From NCBI RefSeq assembly GCF_041296385.1, contig NC_091022.1, positions 25,563,967 through 25,627,966 of the forward strand: a DNA stretch of 64,000 bases, given 5' to 3'. Within the stretch, counting starts at the first letter, position 1. Every line of letters starts with the position of its first letter. This stretch comes from Aphelocoma coerulescens (Eukaryota; Chordata; Aves; Passeriformes; Corvidae). The position numbers were made by a program, and so were the translations under genes. Below, in pieces: positions 49,885-61,519 of the stretch. A model generated the notes under the pieces. The model saw only the letters and a program-made list of their open reading frames with translations. It did no database searches and was not told where the DNA came from.

Positions 49885-49902
49885 GCCCCACGTTGGGCGC
49901 CA
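49885..49902 (-). other. Primer binding site, tRNA-Lys
   Basis: In proviral orientation the 18 bases TGGCGCCCAACGTGGGGC begin five bases after the 5' LTR. They are complementary to the 3' end of lysine tRNA of the Lys-1,2 type. Confidence 0.9.
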
Positions 49903-49907
49903 AGATC

Positions 49908-50055
49908 TGTCTCGGTTTGAAAGACAGGTGTCTGCTAAGGAAGGCAGAAGCCTCCCTTGGAGTGGCAGATGTAACCCCTTTCCCTCTGAGTTATTATAAT
50001 TTTGAAATCAAGGGTCTTTAGGCAAAGATGTGGGAAAATAGGAATAACAGTTCTT

Positions 50056-50089
<34 letters not shown>

Positions 50090-50822
50090 CTAGTCAAACA
50101 AAACAACAACAACTATGACAGTAACAGCAAACACAAACCCAGTCCCAGCCTTCTCGGCTGTCAGGCTATTTCCCCTCGGGTGCAGTTCCGCTCGCAGCCG
50201 GCAGGGATCGCTGGCGGCTCCCGGTGAGCAGGGCAGGTGCGATGGTTCCCCCGCGGCTGCAGGGGGCGCTCCGGAGCGAGCTCAGGAAGCACGCGGCTGC
50301 TCTGATGCCCTGGGATCCCGGGGAAGGATGGAACAAAGGAGCTTCACAAACCGGTGGGCAGCTGGTCCCGGAGTCTCGGAAACAGCAGGCTGGACTGGTA
50401 GGCTGGAGCGGCAGGCACAAACACAAATCCCGGGTGGCAGACGAGATGTATCCAAAAGGGGAACCCCCCGGGGCTCCAGGCAGGCAGGGTAAGCACGGCT
50501 ACAGCGTAGCGAAGGCTCGAAACAGCAGCGGGGCGGGCGGCCACAGCCCAGCCTCCAGCAGGGCAGGGAAAAGCAGCTTTGGGATCCCCGGTGTTGTTCC
50601 CAGCAGAAGGAAAGACGCCGAAAACGGGAACCAGCAGCTCCTTTCTCTGCACCTTCTCCCTCCAGACGCTGAGAGCGAACTGAACTGCCCGCCAGGTGAG
50701 AACAAAAGCCTGGCCGGGCCCTTTTGTCTTTCTTAAGTATGGCTATTTATCTCCTAGCAACATGCTATGGAAAAAATTCCTTTAACAGAAAAAAAAACTA
50801 GGACTAAACTGAAACCCCAACA
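49908..50822 (-). repeat. 5' LTR of the ERVL provirus
   Basis: It is identical by eye to the LTR at 43531-44445 at a constant offset of 6377 bases, including the (TA)15 and A9 runs. It should drive proviral transcription in the SPATA6 sense direction. Its outer flank begins TTATATAACAG. Confidence 0.95.
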
Positions 50823-53102
50823 TTATATAACAGAAGGTCTTATACTGGCATGCTAATGGAAGATAGCATAACTAAAAAGAAACTGTTTTAAGTAATGTGG
50901 CAAATACTGCATGAAGGTGGGGAATGGAGATAAGAACATCTGTAAGAAATCACTACCACAGTCCAGGCATAAACATATTCTGAAAGGCAAAGGTTGCAGA
51001 GAAATACAGAAGAGCCAGCAAGAGCCTCATCTGGGCAACACTGGACCAGGAGAGATAACTCGAGGCATGTCTTGTATGCACACAGAGTTTGTAAACCTCA
51101 TAAGACATTTAGCCAGAGACATTATCAGCCAAGTGCCAGATTTCTGGAGGAGTTCTGATCCTCTCGACTTGGGATTCCTTCCAACTGGCAGATTAGCAGT
51201 GTTAATCAGATACGGCTTGTCACTGCCTATCTGAACTCCACAACCGTAACCTTGCTGTTGCTACCTTTATTTTTTTAATAAAAGACAAATTTTTTGGGAA
51301 TCAAAGTGCCACTGAAGCACATTCAAAAATATTCAACATCTCAGCTGGCTATAAATAACTTTTCATGTGGGAAGAACATAGCCTCACTAGCATAGGAATA
51401 ACGTGAGGCTTCTCACAACCTTGTTTAACTCTTCCTTTTGCTTAGCATTCACATCCAGTGCTTCGTGCTGACAGACTTAGCAGGAGACACCAGTATAGCT
51501 CAGGGAACACTGGAAGATGGAGGCACTTGAGACTGCATTTCTACTGGAGGTAAAAATCCTTTCACAGTTAGTCCATTTGGCAAGTGAGGAGAGGAACAAG
51601 AAGTTCATTTTGGGAGCCTCCCTTCAATGCCATCAAACACAGCTTCTGTATTACTCACTGAAAAGGGAGTCACTATGCCAAAATCCTCTCTTAAACTGTA
51701 CTTTCAGCTACGGAGATGGAACAGAGCAACAAAGGCCTCTGCAGTCCCTGTTCCAGGGCAGAGATGGATTTTGTTTATGCTGCTCCCAAGGACATGGAAG
51801 TATGTCTTATATCAGTCAACTTTTTAAAGCTACTACAGTGCCATCACTCATCAGCTACACATCCAAATTACTCTGACCACATCTTCTCACAGCTCACAAG
51901 TTATGACACCTTCTCTTTATTAGAAAATACATAATTTTTGTTTTAAAGAGCTCAGTTTGACAAAAACCATCAAACTACTCTAGTGGCTCTGCTTCTACAA
52001 AGACTCACTATATTCTGTTCACAAAAAAATCTAAAAACATGTAGCTAATACCACCTCATTTGTTACTACCTCCCTGTTCTTTCTCAACACCAGGAAAGTA
52101 CCTATTCTATGAGCAATATGAAAGCAGAACAGTTGCACCCCATCTCTTGAGCCACACCACGATGTATGGGATGAGCCATATCAAAGAGATACTACACCAA
52201 AAAAACAATGGTTGTTTTTGCAGGGACAGTTTAAGTTGCTACAGAATCAGACATTTTGTAGCACAAAATCACAACTTTAATTCATTCAAATGTAACACAG
52301 CATTAGATACCAAATTAGCACTGCTAACTGCAAGTGTCTGGGCAGTTTCCAGGTTGCCCTTTCAGGGGAAAGATTACACCAGCTAAAAGATACCAATGAA
52401 CTTTAATCAGCATTTCCCTCCTCCTACGTGCTTTTAGTCCAACCACAATGGACAGGGTAATTGAGCCCCTATCCAAATGTCCTGCCAGCCCAGCAGTAAA
52501 ACTTAACTAAAATAGACCACACAAAACAAACTCCAAAACAAATCATCACCATCCTCCTTAAAGTGCCTTCCCTGGGTTATTCTGGTAACAACTAAGATTT
52601 GACAATCAAACTTTATGAAAGGGCAGTGTGAAATGAATTAATTTTCATTTAATATGTGCTTGAGCCCTTATCTCCCGAAAATGAGCATTAATTCTTTGCA
52701 CTCATTCTGCCAATTAACTGTTGTTCCAAAATGCGAGGGAGAGGGACCAAGGAGGAGGGTTACATGGTTTACCTGTTGAGAACCATGAAGTCAATGTGAC
52801 ATCTCCCTCTTCTCCTGCATCCCTTCAAACACCAGCTGCACCACAGATTAAACTGAATGGAGACATGTCATGGTGCCACACTGCAAACCAAGTGGAAACT
52901 AACTTTTTCACATTAAATAATTTCTTGAAGCATTTTGAAAAAAGATTCTACTTTCCCCGAAGTTCAACTGTGGATTTGTCCATTCAACACCTTAAAATGG
53001 CAAAATCTGTCAGAAGTAACGGCTTTTCATTTGAAGCAGTTCAAGGGGTTTCTTCAGTGAAGCAGACTGTGTCATAAATACAATTCACAGACATTCACTC
53101 AC

Positions 53103-53227
53103 TGTGAAAAACGGGGACCTCTTCATTAAAATCTCACGCTCTAAACCACGGTGCCCATGGGTAAGCTTAGGGTCAGGGAACAGGAAATCTCTTGTATTTT
53201 CTTCATATGTAGCTAGAACTTTTCCCA
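53103..53227 (-). CDS. SPATA6: SPATA6 exon 5
   Basis: This 125-nt exon has acceptor TTTCTTTTTAG and donor GTGAGT. Two bases complete valine 93, and 41 codons follow (94-134). It reads TYEENTRDFLFPDPKLTHGH, aligning with the YDENTRDFMFP segment of mammalian SPATA6 and even more closely with DFLFPEPKLT of the paralogue SPATA6L. It is the last exon upstream of the provirus. Confidence 0.94.
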
Positions 53228-54565
53228 CTAAAAAGAAAATACATACTTTAATTGGAAAATAGACAAAGCCATGCAGCACAGACACCACACACAGAGCCAT
53301 GTTGAAACCAGGATAAATTTTGCTCTTTACAAATTAACAGCATGGCTCTAAAACTCCTATCGCACTAGGAAATAACCTCATCAAGTTAAATCAGCAGCAG
53401 AAATGTGCAGAATCTACTATGAAACTATGTTTTAATGTTACTGGAAAAAAAATTAAAAAAGATTGTGTTAACTGTTCTATAACAGACACAGGAAAAGTTT
53501 TCTTTAGACAACTTTTCAGTAGTCTTTCCCTTCCACGCCACAGAAAAATACTTATTTTTTTAATGGCAGCCAATCCCTTATGAAAAACTATCATTCCATA
53601 TTACAGAATAGTAATAGTAGCAGTAAGAAAGAAACACATGCAACATCAAAATAATTATTTCAAGATTTTCTCAATCACCTGGCTTGCTACTTTTCAAATA
53701 AAGAAGCTTTTCTTTAGAGGTAAACCCTTGAATGTATATTGCAAAAAAAATGTAACTTGTGCTATTGCAGCCATCTTGCTTGCTTATGTTGGGCTGTATC
53801 ACACCTATCTCTGAGCCCTGAAAATAAATTCCTTATGCAAGATCTTTTGTCTTCCCACGAAAAAAATCCCCATTCACTACATTTCTTCAAGTAAACAGTC
53901 TGGGGCGTCACCTGAGAGAAGCAATAGTTTCCTTGAAAGTACTAAGGACAAGTGACAGAGAGTGCTTTTAATACCACAGTTTCCAAATGAGTCCTCTTTA
54001 AAACTTGACTTTATTTCCAATAAAATGCAGATTTACATTATTCAAGGGAACACTTGAATTTCATTAAAATAGATTTTTATAATCACACGAACCAATAACA
54101 GAAGTATGACAAATCGCTATTTATTATCTTCACACATCCCAAGAGACCTGTAATACTTATAGTGAGGATAAGAGTTTTCCCAATGGTCACCATTAAAATG
54201 GAAGGGAAAGAAAGTGCCATTCTGAGAACAAGATTATGCACTCTGAAATTTCACAGACAGCCTCTCTGCAAGTGAATTGTGATGCAGTTAATAATTATGC
54301 ACTGGATGATTTCAGTTTATTTTCCATTTTTAAATATTATCACTTTTCTAAGTCTGAGCATGATACATTTAAATATTCGGTTATTATTCTCTTTCAAGAA
54401 TGAGATCCTCAGGATCTATTAACATTTCATATTCAGAGGACTGTTTGTTGAAGGGCTTTCTATGTTGTCTGTATGTTGGAAAAAGTGATTGTGCTGTAAT
54501 GGGCAACGTCCTCCTGGAAATTCACCTATTAAACTGCATAATTTATGAAAAGATTGATACAATAC
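53228..54565 (-). other. SPATA6: SPATA6 intron 4
   Basis: GT-AG, phase 1. I see nothing else in it. Confidence 0.7.
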
Positions 54566-54607
54566 CTGGAGGAACGAGCTGTATTAGTTCAAGTATGGCT
54601 GTGTCAA
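54566..54607 (-). CDS. SPATA6: SPATA6 exon 4 (42-nt short exon)
   Basis: The acceptor is TTTTCCCTTCTAG and the donor GTATTG. Phase 1 in and out. With the flanking split codons it reads FDTAILELIQLVPP, matching the YDTAVFELIQLVPP motif of SPATA6 almost exactly. Confidence 0.95.
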
Positions 54608-55343
54608 CTAGAAGGGAAAAAAGTTTTTTCATGAGTTAAGAAAGAACTAAAATGAAAATTTCCACAGTCAAAGCCCAAGAAAAATGGATCACTGATTTAA
54701 GCTTCACAGCTCTGCACATTGCTGCACTATTTCCACCACACCAATAATAAGATAAAATTCAGTACAGCTTGCATAAATATCATCATGAATACAATGGCAT
54801 TAGCAGGGTACAAATGACAACACTAAATCTGACTTAGAACTTTGTAAGTTCTATCTGCTGCCAAGTTTGTCCTCTTTTAAAGAAGATTATGCAAGCTTTG
54901 CCCCCTTTACAGATAACTCCCTGTGTGAGGGTGCATATTCCTGCAGTTTGAGTTCAGGTCAGTGTTTTCTCACTACAATTCATCATACACATGTGGCAAG
55001 ACATAATTTTCTGAAAAATGAAAAGAATAATTTTACAAAAATGGGAGGTTTATCCTTATATAATTTGAAAATTAATCAAATAAATGACCACATAAAGGAA
55101 CCCACTATCAGATAACCAGCTAGACTTTCAAACACTTATGACTTTTTACCCTTTTCCTGTTCCAAAGCATCTAACATACATCTCTAGAGGCATTTTGTTA
55201 GATGACAATGGTTACCCACTAGTTTTTCAGAGAACAGGCTCCTGATAGAAAAACTATCACATAATTTAAACCTCCAAAACATCCTTGTAAAAATGCATGA
55301 CATTAATGGATACAACATAGTATACAAAAAACCCAGAACCTAC
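54608..55343 (-). other. SPATA6: SPATA6 intron 3
   Basis: GT-AG, phase 1. I see nothing else in it. Confidence 0.7.
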
Positions 55344-55392
55344 ATTCCAGTAACTTCACAAGGTCTCCAGGATCAACTATATTAGCAAATGC
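55344..55392 (-). CDS. SPATA6: SPATA6 exon 3 (49-nt short exon)
   Basis: It holds 16 codons (63-78) plus one base, reading AFANIVDPGDLVKLLE. The VDPGD motif is shared by SPATA6 and SPATA6L. The donor is GTAGGT. The acceptor is TTTCTTTTTCAG, directly preceded by an (ATT)17 array in the sense direction. Skipping this exon would shift the frame, since 49 is not a multiple of three. Confidence 0.93.
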
Positions 55393-55402
55393 CTGAAAAA
55401 GA

Positions 55403-55454
<52 letters not shown>

Positions 55455-56742
55455 GCACAGTCAAAGTAATCATATGAACCTGTAGGGAGGGAGAAGGAAA
55501 AAAACCCCAAAAATCAATGGTCTTCCTTGCCAAGATGCTTGTCAGGAGTCTTATTCCCACTGGAAAGAGAGAAGCTACTAAAATTATAATTTGGAACATT
55601 ATCAAATTCCCTGAAAGCTATCAGTTCTGTAATATACTTTCTACCCATATAGAGTTCCCTCTCTGTATGTAAATAATGAAAATAATTTATTGTGAAGAGT
55701 TAAAGATGTAGAGGTAAGTAATGTCTAATTTCAAGAGAAAAATACAAATTGCTGAATGTACTACAATTCTGATAGATGAATGCTCTTTCATTTATTAGTA
55801 ATGCTTTAAGCTTCATTTTCACAGAGGTGACTTTTCATGGAAGTCTCCTGTTCAGGTTTTTTTTTAACCTGAATCCCGTGTGAATAGATGGCAAGGAAAA
55901 GGAGAGGATGTTGCACTGGATGGAGGTCCCCTACATTACACTGAAAACAGCATTCAGTACATTCCCCTTAAGAAGTTTGTGGTATGTTTGCCTTTAAAAA
56001 ATGATGGTCTTTTCTGCTCTTCAGTAGGCAGTGAAATTATCACTGTTTGTTTCTTACCCACTTCACCAGAGCATCACTGAAGTTCACTCAGCCTGGTTTT
56101 CAAAATGCTGGGAAATGCTTAAAGGAAAAGAACTAGAAAGGGCAAAGTATTATTATTCATAGGTAGTCAAGAAGCCAGATCATATCTGTAAGATACTGTG
56201 TTTCATTATCCCTGTGGTACTAATAATGAAGCTAGTAGGGACTCAGAATATGTGATAAACAACTATAAATTACAGGGCCAGAGTATCAATCTGGGAATTC
56301 TGGTGACAAACCATGAAAAAAGGATCTCAAAGGGAGTAGGATGTCACCAAAAAGGCTTGAGCTGCTATTTTATCTTTCTACTAAATTAAGGTGGTTCTCC
56401 TATATTGTATAGTCTCTGTTCTTCACCTTGCCATAATTTTTAGAACAAAAACATTCAGTCCCTTCCAAGCCAGGAAAACAGGCACTGAGAAAGGACAGTT
56501 CACAAAAGGATCAACAAACACCTAAAAAGTCTCATCATACATTAGAATCTTCAGTACACATAATTCTTGAGTCCCCATATGGATAACACAGGCACACCCC
56601 TCCTTTGTGCTAAAGAGAAGCAGGAGTTAAAATACTGCACCATCCTCAGTGTGACTATTTGTGCTCATGGGTTTTGCAGACAATTTTTGTGGAATTTGTG
56701 ATGGGGTTTATTTGGGTTGTATCAGCCCTTGACATATCTTAC
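55393..56742 (-). other. SPATA6: SPATA6 intron 2
   Basis: It contains the (AAT)17 microsatellite beside its 3' splice site. I see nothing else. Confidence 0.7.
55403..55453. repeat. (AAT)17 microsatellite at the SPATA6 exon 3 acceptor
   Basis: A perfect 51-base trinucleotide array. In the SPATA6 sense direction it is (ATT)17, and it ends only ten bases before exon 3. Confidence 0.97.
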
Positions 56743-56880
56743 CTTTTCAAATACTAGTTTCTCTTGAAAGAAGAGTGGAAACACTGCAGGGACACATTGA
56801 GTTTTTTTGTACTGCCCAAGTACAAAGACACTGAGATAAAGTTCCTGTTTGTCTTTCAGCAGCACTCCAGGACAAGTTAT
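56743..56880 (-). CDS. SPATA6: SPATA6 exon 2
   Basis: This 138-nt exon encodes 46 residues (17-62), phase 0. The acceptor is TTACTCCTACAG and the donor GTAAGA. It reads ITCPGVLLKDKQELYLSVFV and continues GQYKKTQCVPAVFPL, the hallmark of the SPATA6 N-terminal domain. Confidence 0.96.
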
Positions 56881-59800
56881 CTGTAGGAGTAACACACTCA
56901 TTAAACAAACTGAACTTTAGGTAGACAAGTAATGGCTGTTTTCAAGATAAAAATGAAACAGTCAGGACTGAAATGGTTGATTTCTGAAAGCCAGGATATA
57001 ACAGGCTAGAGAGAAAAAAATTCTTCTCTAAAGCAATTCTATTTGTACAAACTGGCCAGGAAAAAAGTCACCATTTTAAAATGATTGGGACCAAATTCTT
57101 CTTGCTTAAGTAAACACACTCCATTGTTTTCAACCGAAACTGAAACCCAAGGCCAGGTTAATTGAGTTAAAGGCATGCACTGACTGTGCAAGGTATAACC
57201 ATCTATGTGAAGACTCATGTAGAATGAAGTCTACACGATGCCAACACACAAAACCCACCCAAACTTGAATGAAGCTGTTAAATTTACATGCTTAGATATC
57301 CATACTCTGTCCAGCCACCAGAAAGGGCAAGTTTATTTGCAAATTTTCTGTAAATGAGAAAAAGCAACTGTTGTTCCATTTCTACCAGATACATTTCTTC
57401 CTTTCTCTGAGAAGTCTGGCCATCTTTAAACTCAAGGCAGGGAAGGCCTCTCACTAGGCTGCCACTCAACTTTCTCTGCACAATTTTTAAATTCTTTAAG
57501 TAAGAAGTTGGTCTGTTTTTAAAGCTCTGACTGCAAGAATCTACACAACTCATTGCAAAACTATTTGCTATTTTCTCTGAACCACGTGGATTTATTTTAT
57601 TTCCCTGACAGAGAATTGACACCTTTCACTTAAGGTCTCATGCTCATTTTTTATCTCAGAATTAGAAATATGAGGTTGTCTCTTCCAACATAAGGTTTCT
57701 GGAGAAAGCGTTCAGACTTTCAATTGCCAGGTAGAAAGACAAAGGAGGAGAGTGGTGGGAGTTAAAATAAGATATTTGATTACAGTCTCCTACTCCCAAG
57801 TGAACACTTTACTTGAGAAATCCTAACTGTTTTTAAAAGAAAACTATATAAGCAGTAGAAAAACAGCTTCAGGTGGAAGAAATAAAAGAAAGCAATGTGT
57901 GATCAATCATTACAGATGAAGTATAAGGTAAAAAATAGTTCTTCTACTCATAAGTAACTGAGAAGAAAAAAATGGGTTTCCTCTACATGTAAATGAGGGC
58001 TTCAAATCCACAAGAAAAGTGCCAGAATAATGGATAACCCAATTGAAACAGTCTGTCAAGCATTAAACAGCTTGTATGACACTCATGCAGTTGCAAATGT
58101 GAACAGGAGTGAGAGAGACAGATCTCATTCATACAAGGCAAGATCCCCCAAACTACATACTACATGTCATACCAGCTTCACTTCTCACTTCTGTCTTCGA
58201 CATTTTTGTAGGATTTACAACCATTTTTAGCTGGAGTTTTGTGCCTTTCACCTTAGAGAAGGCAACCAATGCTTGCCTATTTACTGAGATGAAAAGTAAG
58301 AGATCTGAAGATACTGGAATGAGCAAAACTGCCAACAACAGGTGCCATTTTTCCTTGCCATCCTGTAAAAAGAAAACAAATTCTTACAAATGAGCATGTG
58401 GGCCAAGATAGCACATGTGGAAAGCTGTGATTCTACTAGCCTGGGGATAAACTGCACAATGCATTACCTGGGCTGGAACACTAAATCCACGTGGCCATGT
58501 AACTGAAAAGCAGTTCCAAAAATGAATGACACATGCACATCTGCAGTTCATGGCACCTCTTTTGCAATATGCAGAGGTGCTTAACACTTGGGAGACAAAC
58601 TGAAGCTCTAATCTGACTGCAGCCTGCTCCAGCAGGATGAGGGACTATTTTAAAGACTGTAATAGTGTTATCTATGGATCAGCTAAGGAAGAGGGATATC
58701 AGTGCTGCAATTAACTGACCTCACAAGCAACCCGGAGGACTATGAGAAATTTCTAGGGCAGTGTTATCCTGGACATCTCTGCTGAAAGTACCCAGGAGGA
58801 TGGAAAATGTGTACCAGCCCCACTGCTGGGACATCACAAATAGCCATAAAGAAATCACTGAATTAAGGTCATGGAAAGGAACAGAATTTTCCTGATCTCA
58901 ACCCTCTAGAGCACTTATTACACACAGTCCATGGCAGGAAAAACCAAACTAAAAAACAAATTAGTCTTTAAGTAAGACCTTCCTTTTGAGAAGAGAAATG
59001 AAGAAAACTACCAGCAAGACAAACCAAAGAGTTGGTGGACCCAGAGCAGAGAAGATCTTGGAATTTCATTAAGTCAAAGGGAGCAAAATGCATCTGTATC
59101 CTAAAGCAAGGGATAAAAAAAGAGGACAGAACTTCTGATACAACTGGACAGATTTCAAAAAGGGTTGAGAAATATACAGAACACTGTAAAAGGGCAGGGA
59201 AATGGATCAGAAATTTGGACAAGACTTTGGTCACAAATAAAGCAAACAAAGAGAGAATTAATGGACGAAGCATAAATCAGCCAAGATGTGAAAGCTAACA
59301 AATCTATGTTCCAAACACAACTGAATATTTTGCCTTGGTTTTAATAAAATTTATCACAGGAGAAAGAAGACAACTTAAAGAATTAAATGATAGAAACAGA
59401 AGTCACCCAATATGCACTAGGCCTGGACCAAGAAGGCACAGGGAGGCTGAATCATCTTCAGCCCAGGTTGTAAAAGAATGTAATTTTTCTTAAATGAAAC
59501 GTAATGAACAGGGAAGGTAGAATCTGCTGAAAAATAACAAACACAAGGACCATGTGAGACAGAAAGAGAGATCTGAAAAATGATAACCCCCTTATCGAAA
59601 TATTTAAATATGTAAAAATAAAGAAAAAAGACATGGCTGAAAACATCACTAAAAAAAAGCCCAGCAGGCCATGTTCAATAAAAACAGATCAATCAAGCAA
59701 AATTTTACTTTTTCTTGAAAATCTGTTTTCTGCATAAAGTATATATTGAAAAATTATTATTTATGATGAACTAGATAAGAGTAGTTAGTAGAGGAGGAGT

Positions 59801-61519
59801 CAGTATCAAAGGTGGTACAGAACTGGCCAAAGGACAGCATCAATAATGTGCAAAAACTGGGAATCATCAAGCTGAGGTTACTATCAAAAACATTCCTCTC
59901 TGTATACTGGGATTCATGTCTTTTAACATTTTTAATGACCCTGACTCATATTAAAATATATAGGATGAAAGCTGGACTATTTCTCCCTAAATCACCTAAG
60001 GCAAAAGCACGACCCTATTTGGGATGCAGGGTTCAAGTCTGACTCTGATCAATGCAAATTCAAAGTGGAAGAGTAGCTCCCATTCCTAAGATGATTAGAA
60101 GGCTGGTGAGTCCATCACACAAATTTACTACCAAAAATACCAGAGTGCTTTAGCTGATAAAGATCAATGGGGAAATGAAAGAACTGCTGCCCAAAAAATA
60201 TATCAAGCGAGCAAACACTATGGAAAGAAAAAATTCCTTAAGTGAAAGGCCAGCACTGACATTTGTGTAGGAGTAGTCTCTTTCCATTCTTACCTGTAAC
60301 CTTGAGAGCAGGGTAAATAACAAATACCCCACAACTGAAAACATGACCCTGGGGAAATGTTTTCCCTGTACTCACTCCTGACACAGGAATAGCTCACTGC
60401 CAGTGGGAACAGAAAAGGAAAGCACATTGCTCCGCTCCAGGAACCAAGCAGGCCTTGGCATTGTGGAGGCAAACACCAGCTGTTGAGACAGCAGAGCAAC
60501 ACCGCCAGGGTGACACCCTCACCATCCATGTGTGGAAATCCACAGCTCTGCTTCAGAGCAGCCACTCAAGTTTGGGACAAAGGGTAGCTAAGCAACCAGG
60601 AATACCTGGGCAATTTCCCAGTATATGCTTCCAGGATCTGCACTTGAATTTTGTGGATGGCATCTCGTGTTCTCCTCTCAGCAGCAAGTATTCTTATGTA
60701 TATGGCAGCACTCGTTCTGGATCACAGGAGCAGGGCATATGAAGCCACCAACTCCAGGGTAACAGGGCACCGCCTAACACAGCTACTTCTGAAAAGTTTT
60801 CCGAATAATGATGCAGCTCCTCGCTGTATTCCCAGCTTGGATATAAGCAGAAAACTTTGCAAAGCGCACAGGGTACAGTCGTAACATGATTAACATCAAA
60901 ACTTCCCACTTTCACACTTTCTGGTCTCACTCCCAGCCATGTAACATCCAGGTATTCAGAGCTGCCCAGAGTCACAACCTGCCCCTCACAGGGCGGCATC
61001 TGCCATGAACAAGCCGCTCTTTCCTGGGATTTGTTTTGGTTTTGGTTTTTTTTTTTAATTCTTCCTGAGAGTGCTTTTCCCCCACCATACAGCTTCCCAA
61101 GAATCAGTGTCTCTTAAAAAAACACATTTGCCGCAGGAAAATGAGAACTCTAAAGCGGCACGGCTGCTGCTAACACCAACGGGGGAACGGGGGCACAGGG
61201 ATAAACACCCCCCACAACTTTTCCACAGGAAAATGGGAGCTCCGGAGGGGCACGGCTGCTGCCAACACCAGCGCGGGGGCGCAGGGACCGGCTGCCGGAG
61301 GATGCCCACGCAGAAGGGCTGGGCTGCCAGACGGAGCGCGGCCCCCGCTCGGCTGCAAGGCCCCGAGCAGCCCCCGGAAGATGCCCCGGGCCGGGAGCGC
61401 AGGGCGGCGGCCGGCAGAGGAAAGCGGGGCGGGAAGCGGTGCCGGAAGAGCCCAGCGCGGCTTCTCCTGCCGGCCGCGGCCCAGCTGAGGCGGGCGGGGG
61501 GCGCGGCCCGGGCACTCAC
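56881..61519 (-). other. SPATA6: SPATA6 intron 1
   Basis: It contains a possible very old LINE remnant at about 58950-59470 and 59780-60010. I found no exon. The 5' end runs into the CpG island. Confidence 0.6.
58950..60010 (+). mobile_element. Possible degraded LINE (CR1-like) remnant
   Basis: A-rich + strand text with GAGAAGATCTTGGAATTTC, GGCAGGGAAATGGATCAGAA and GGTGGTACAGAACTGGCCAA resembles decayed LINE coding or 5' sequence. No frame survives. This rests on style rather than a firm match. Confidence 0.22.

Larger units (their letters stand above)
43531..50822 (-). mobile_element. Complete ERVL-class endogenous retrovirus (LTR-gag-pol-LTR, no env)
   Basis: This 7292-bp provirus is transcribed leftwards, the same way as SPATA6. 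In its own direction the order is: 5' LTR (50822-49908), primer binding site (49902-49885), a leader of about 95 nt, gag (49789-47765), UAG, pol (47764-44582), polypurine tract (44468-44450) and 3' LTR (44445-43531). The two LTRs are 915 bp each and match at every base I compared, including a (TA)15 run and an A9 run, so the insertion is very recent. The conserved pol motifs are of ERVL type. No env frame fits in the 136 bases between pol and the 3' LTR. The flanks show no exact target duplication: GAATA on the left and TTATA on the right share only the last three bases. Confidence 0.96.
41586..53102 (-). other. SPATA6: SPATA6 intron 5, host of the ERVL provirus
   Basis: This intron is 11.5 kb long, of which 7.3 kb is the provirus at 43531-50822. 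Without the insertion it would be about 4.2 kb. The flanks (41586-43530 and 50823-53102) show no exon or older element that I recognise. Confidence 0.85.

Noticed and set aside
55303..55605. Leucine-run protein on the - strand
   Set aside because: The leucine run is the (ATT)/(TTA) microsatellite. Only the end of this frame, SPATA6 exon 3, is real.
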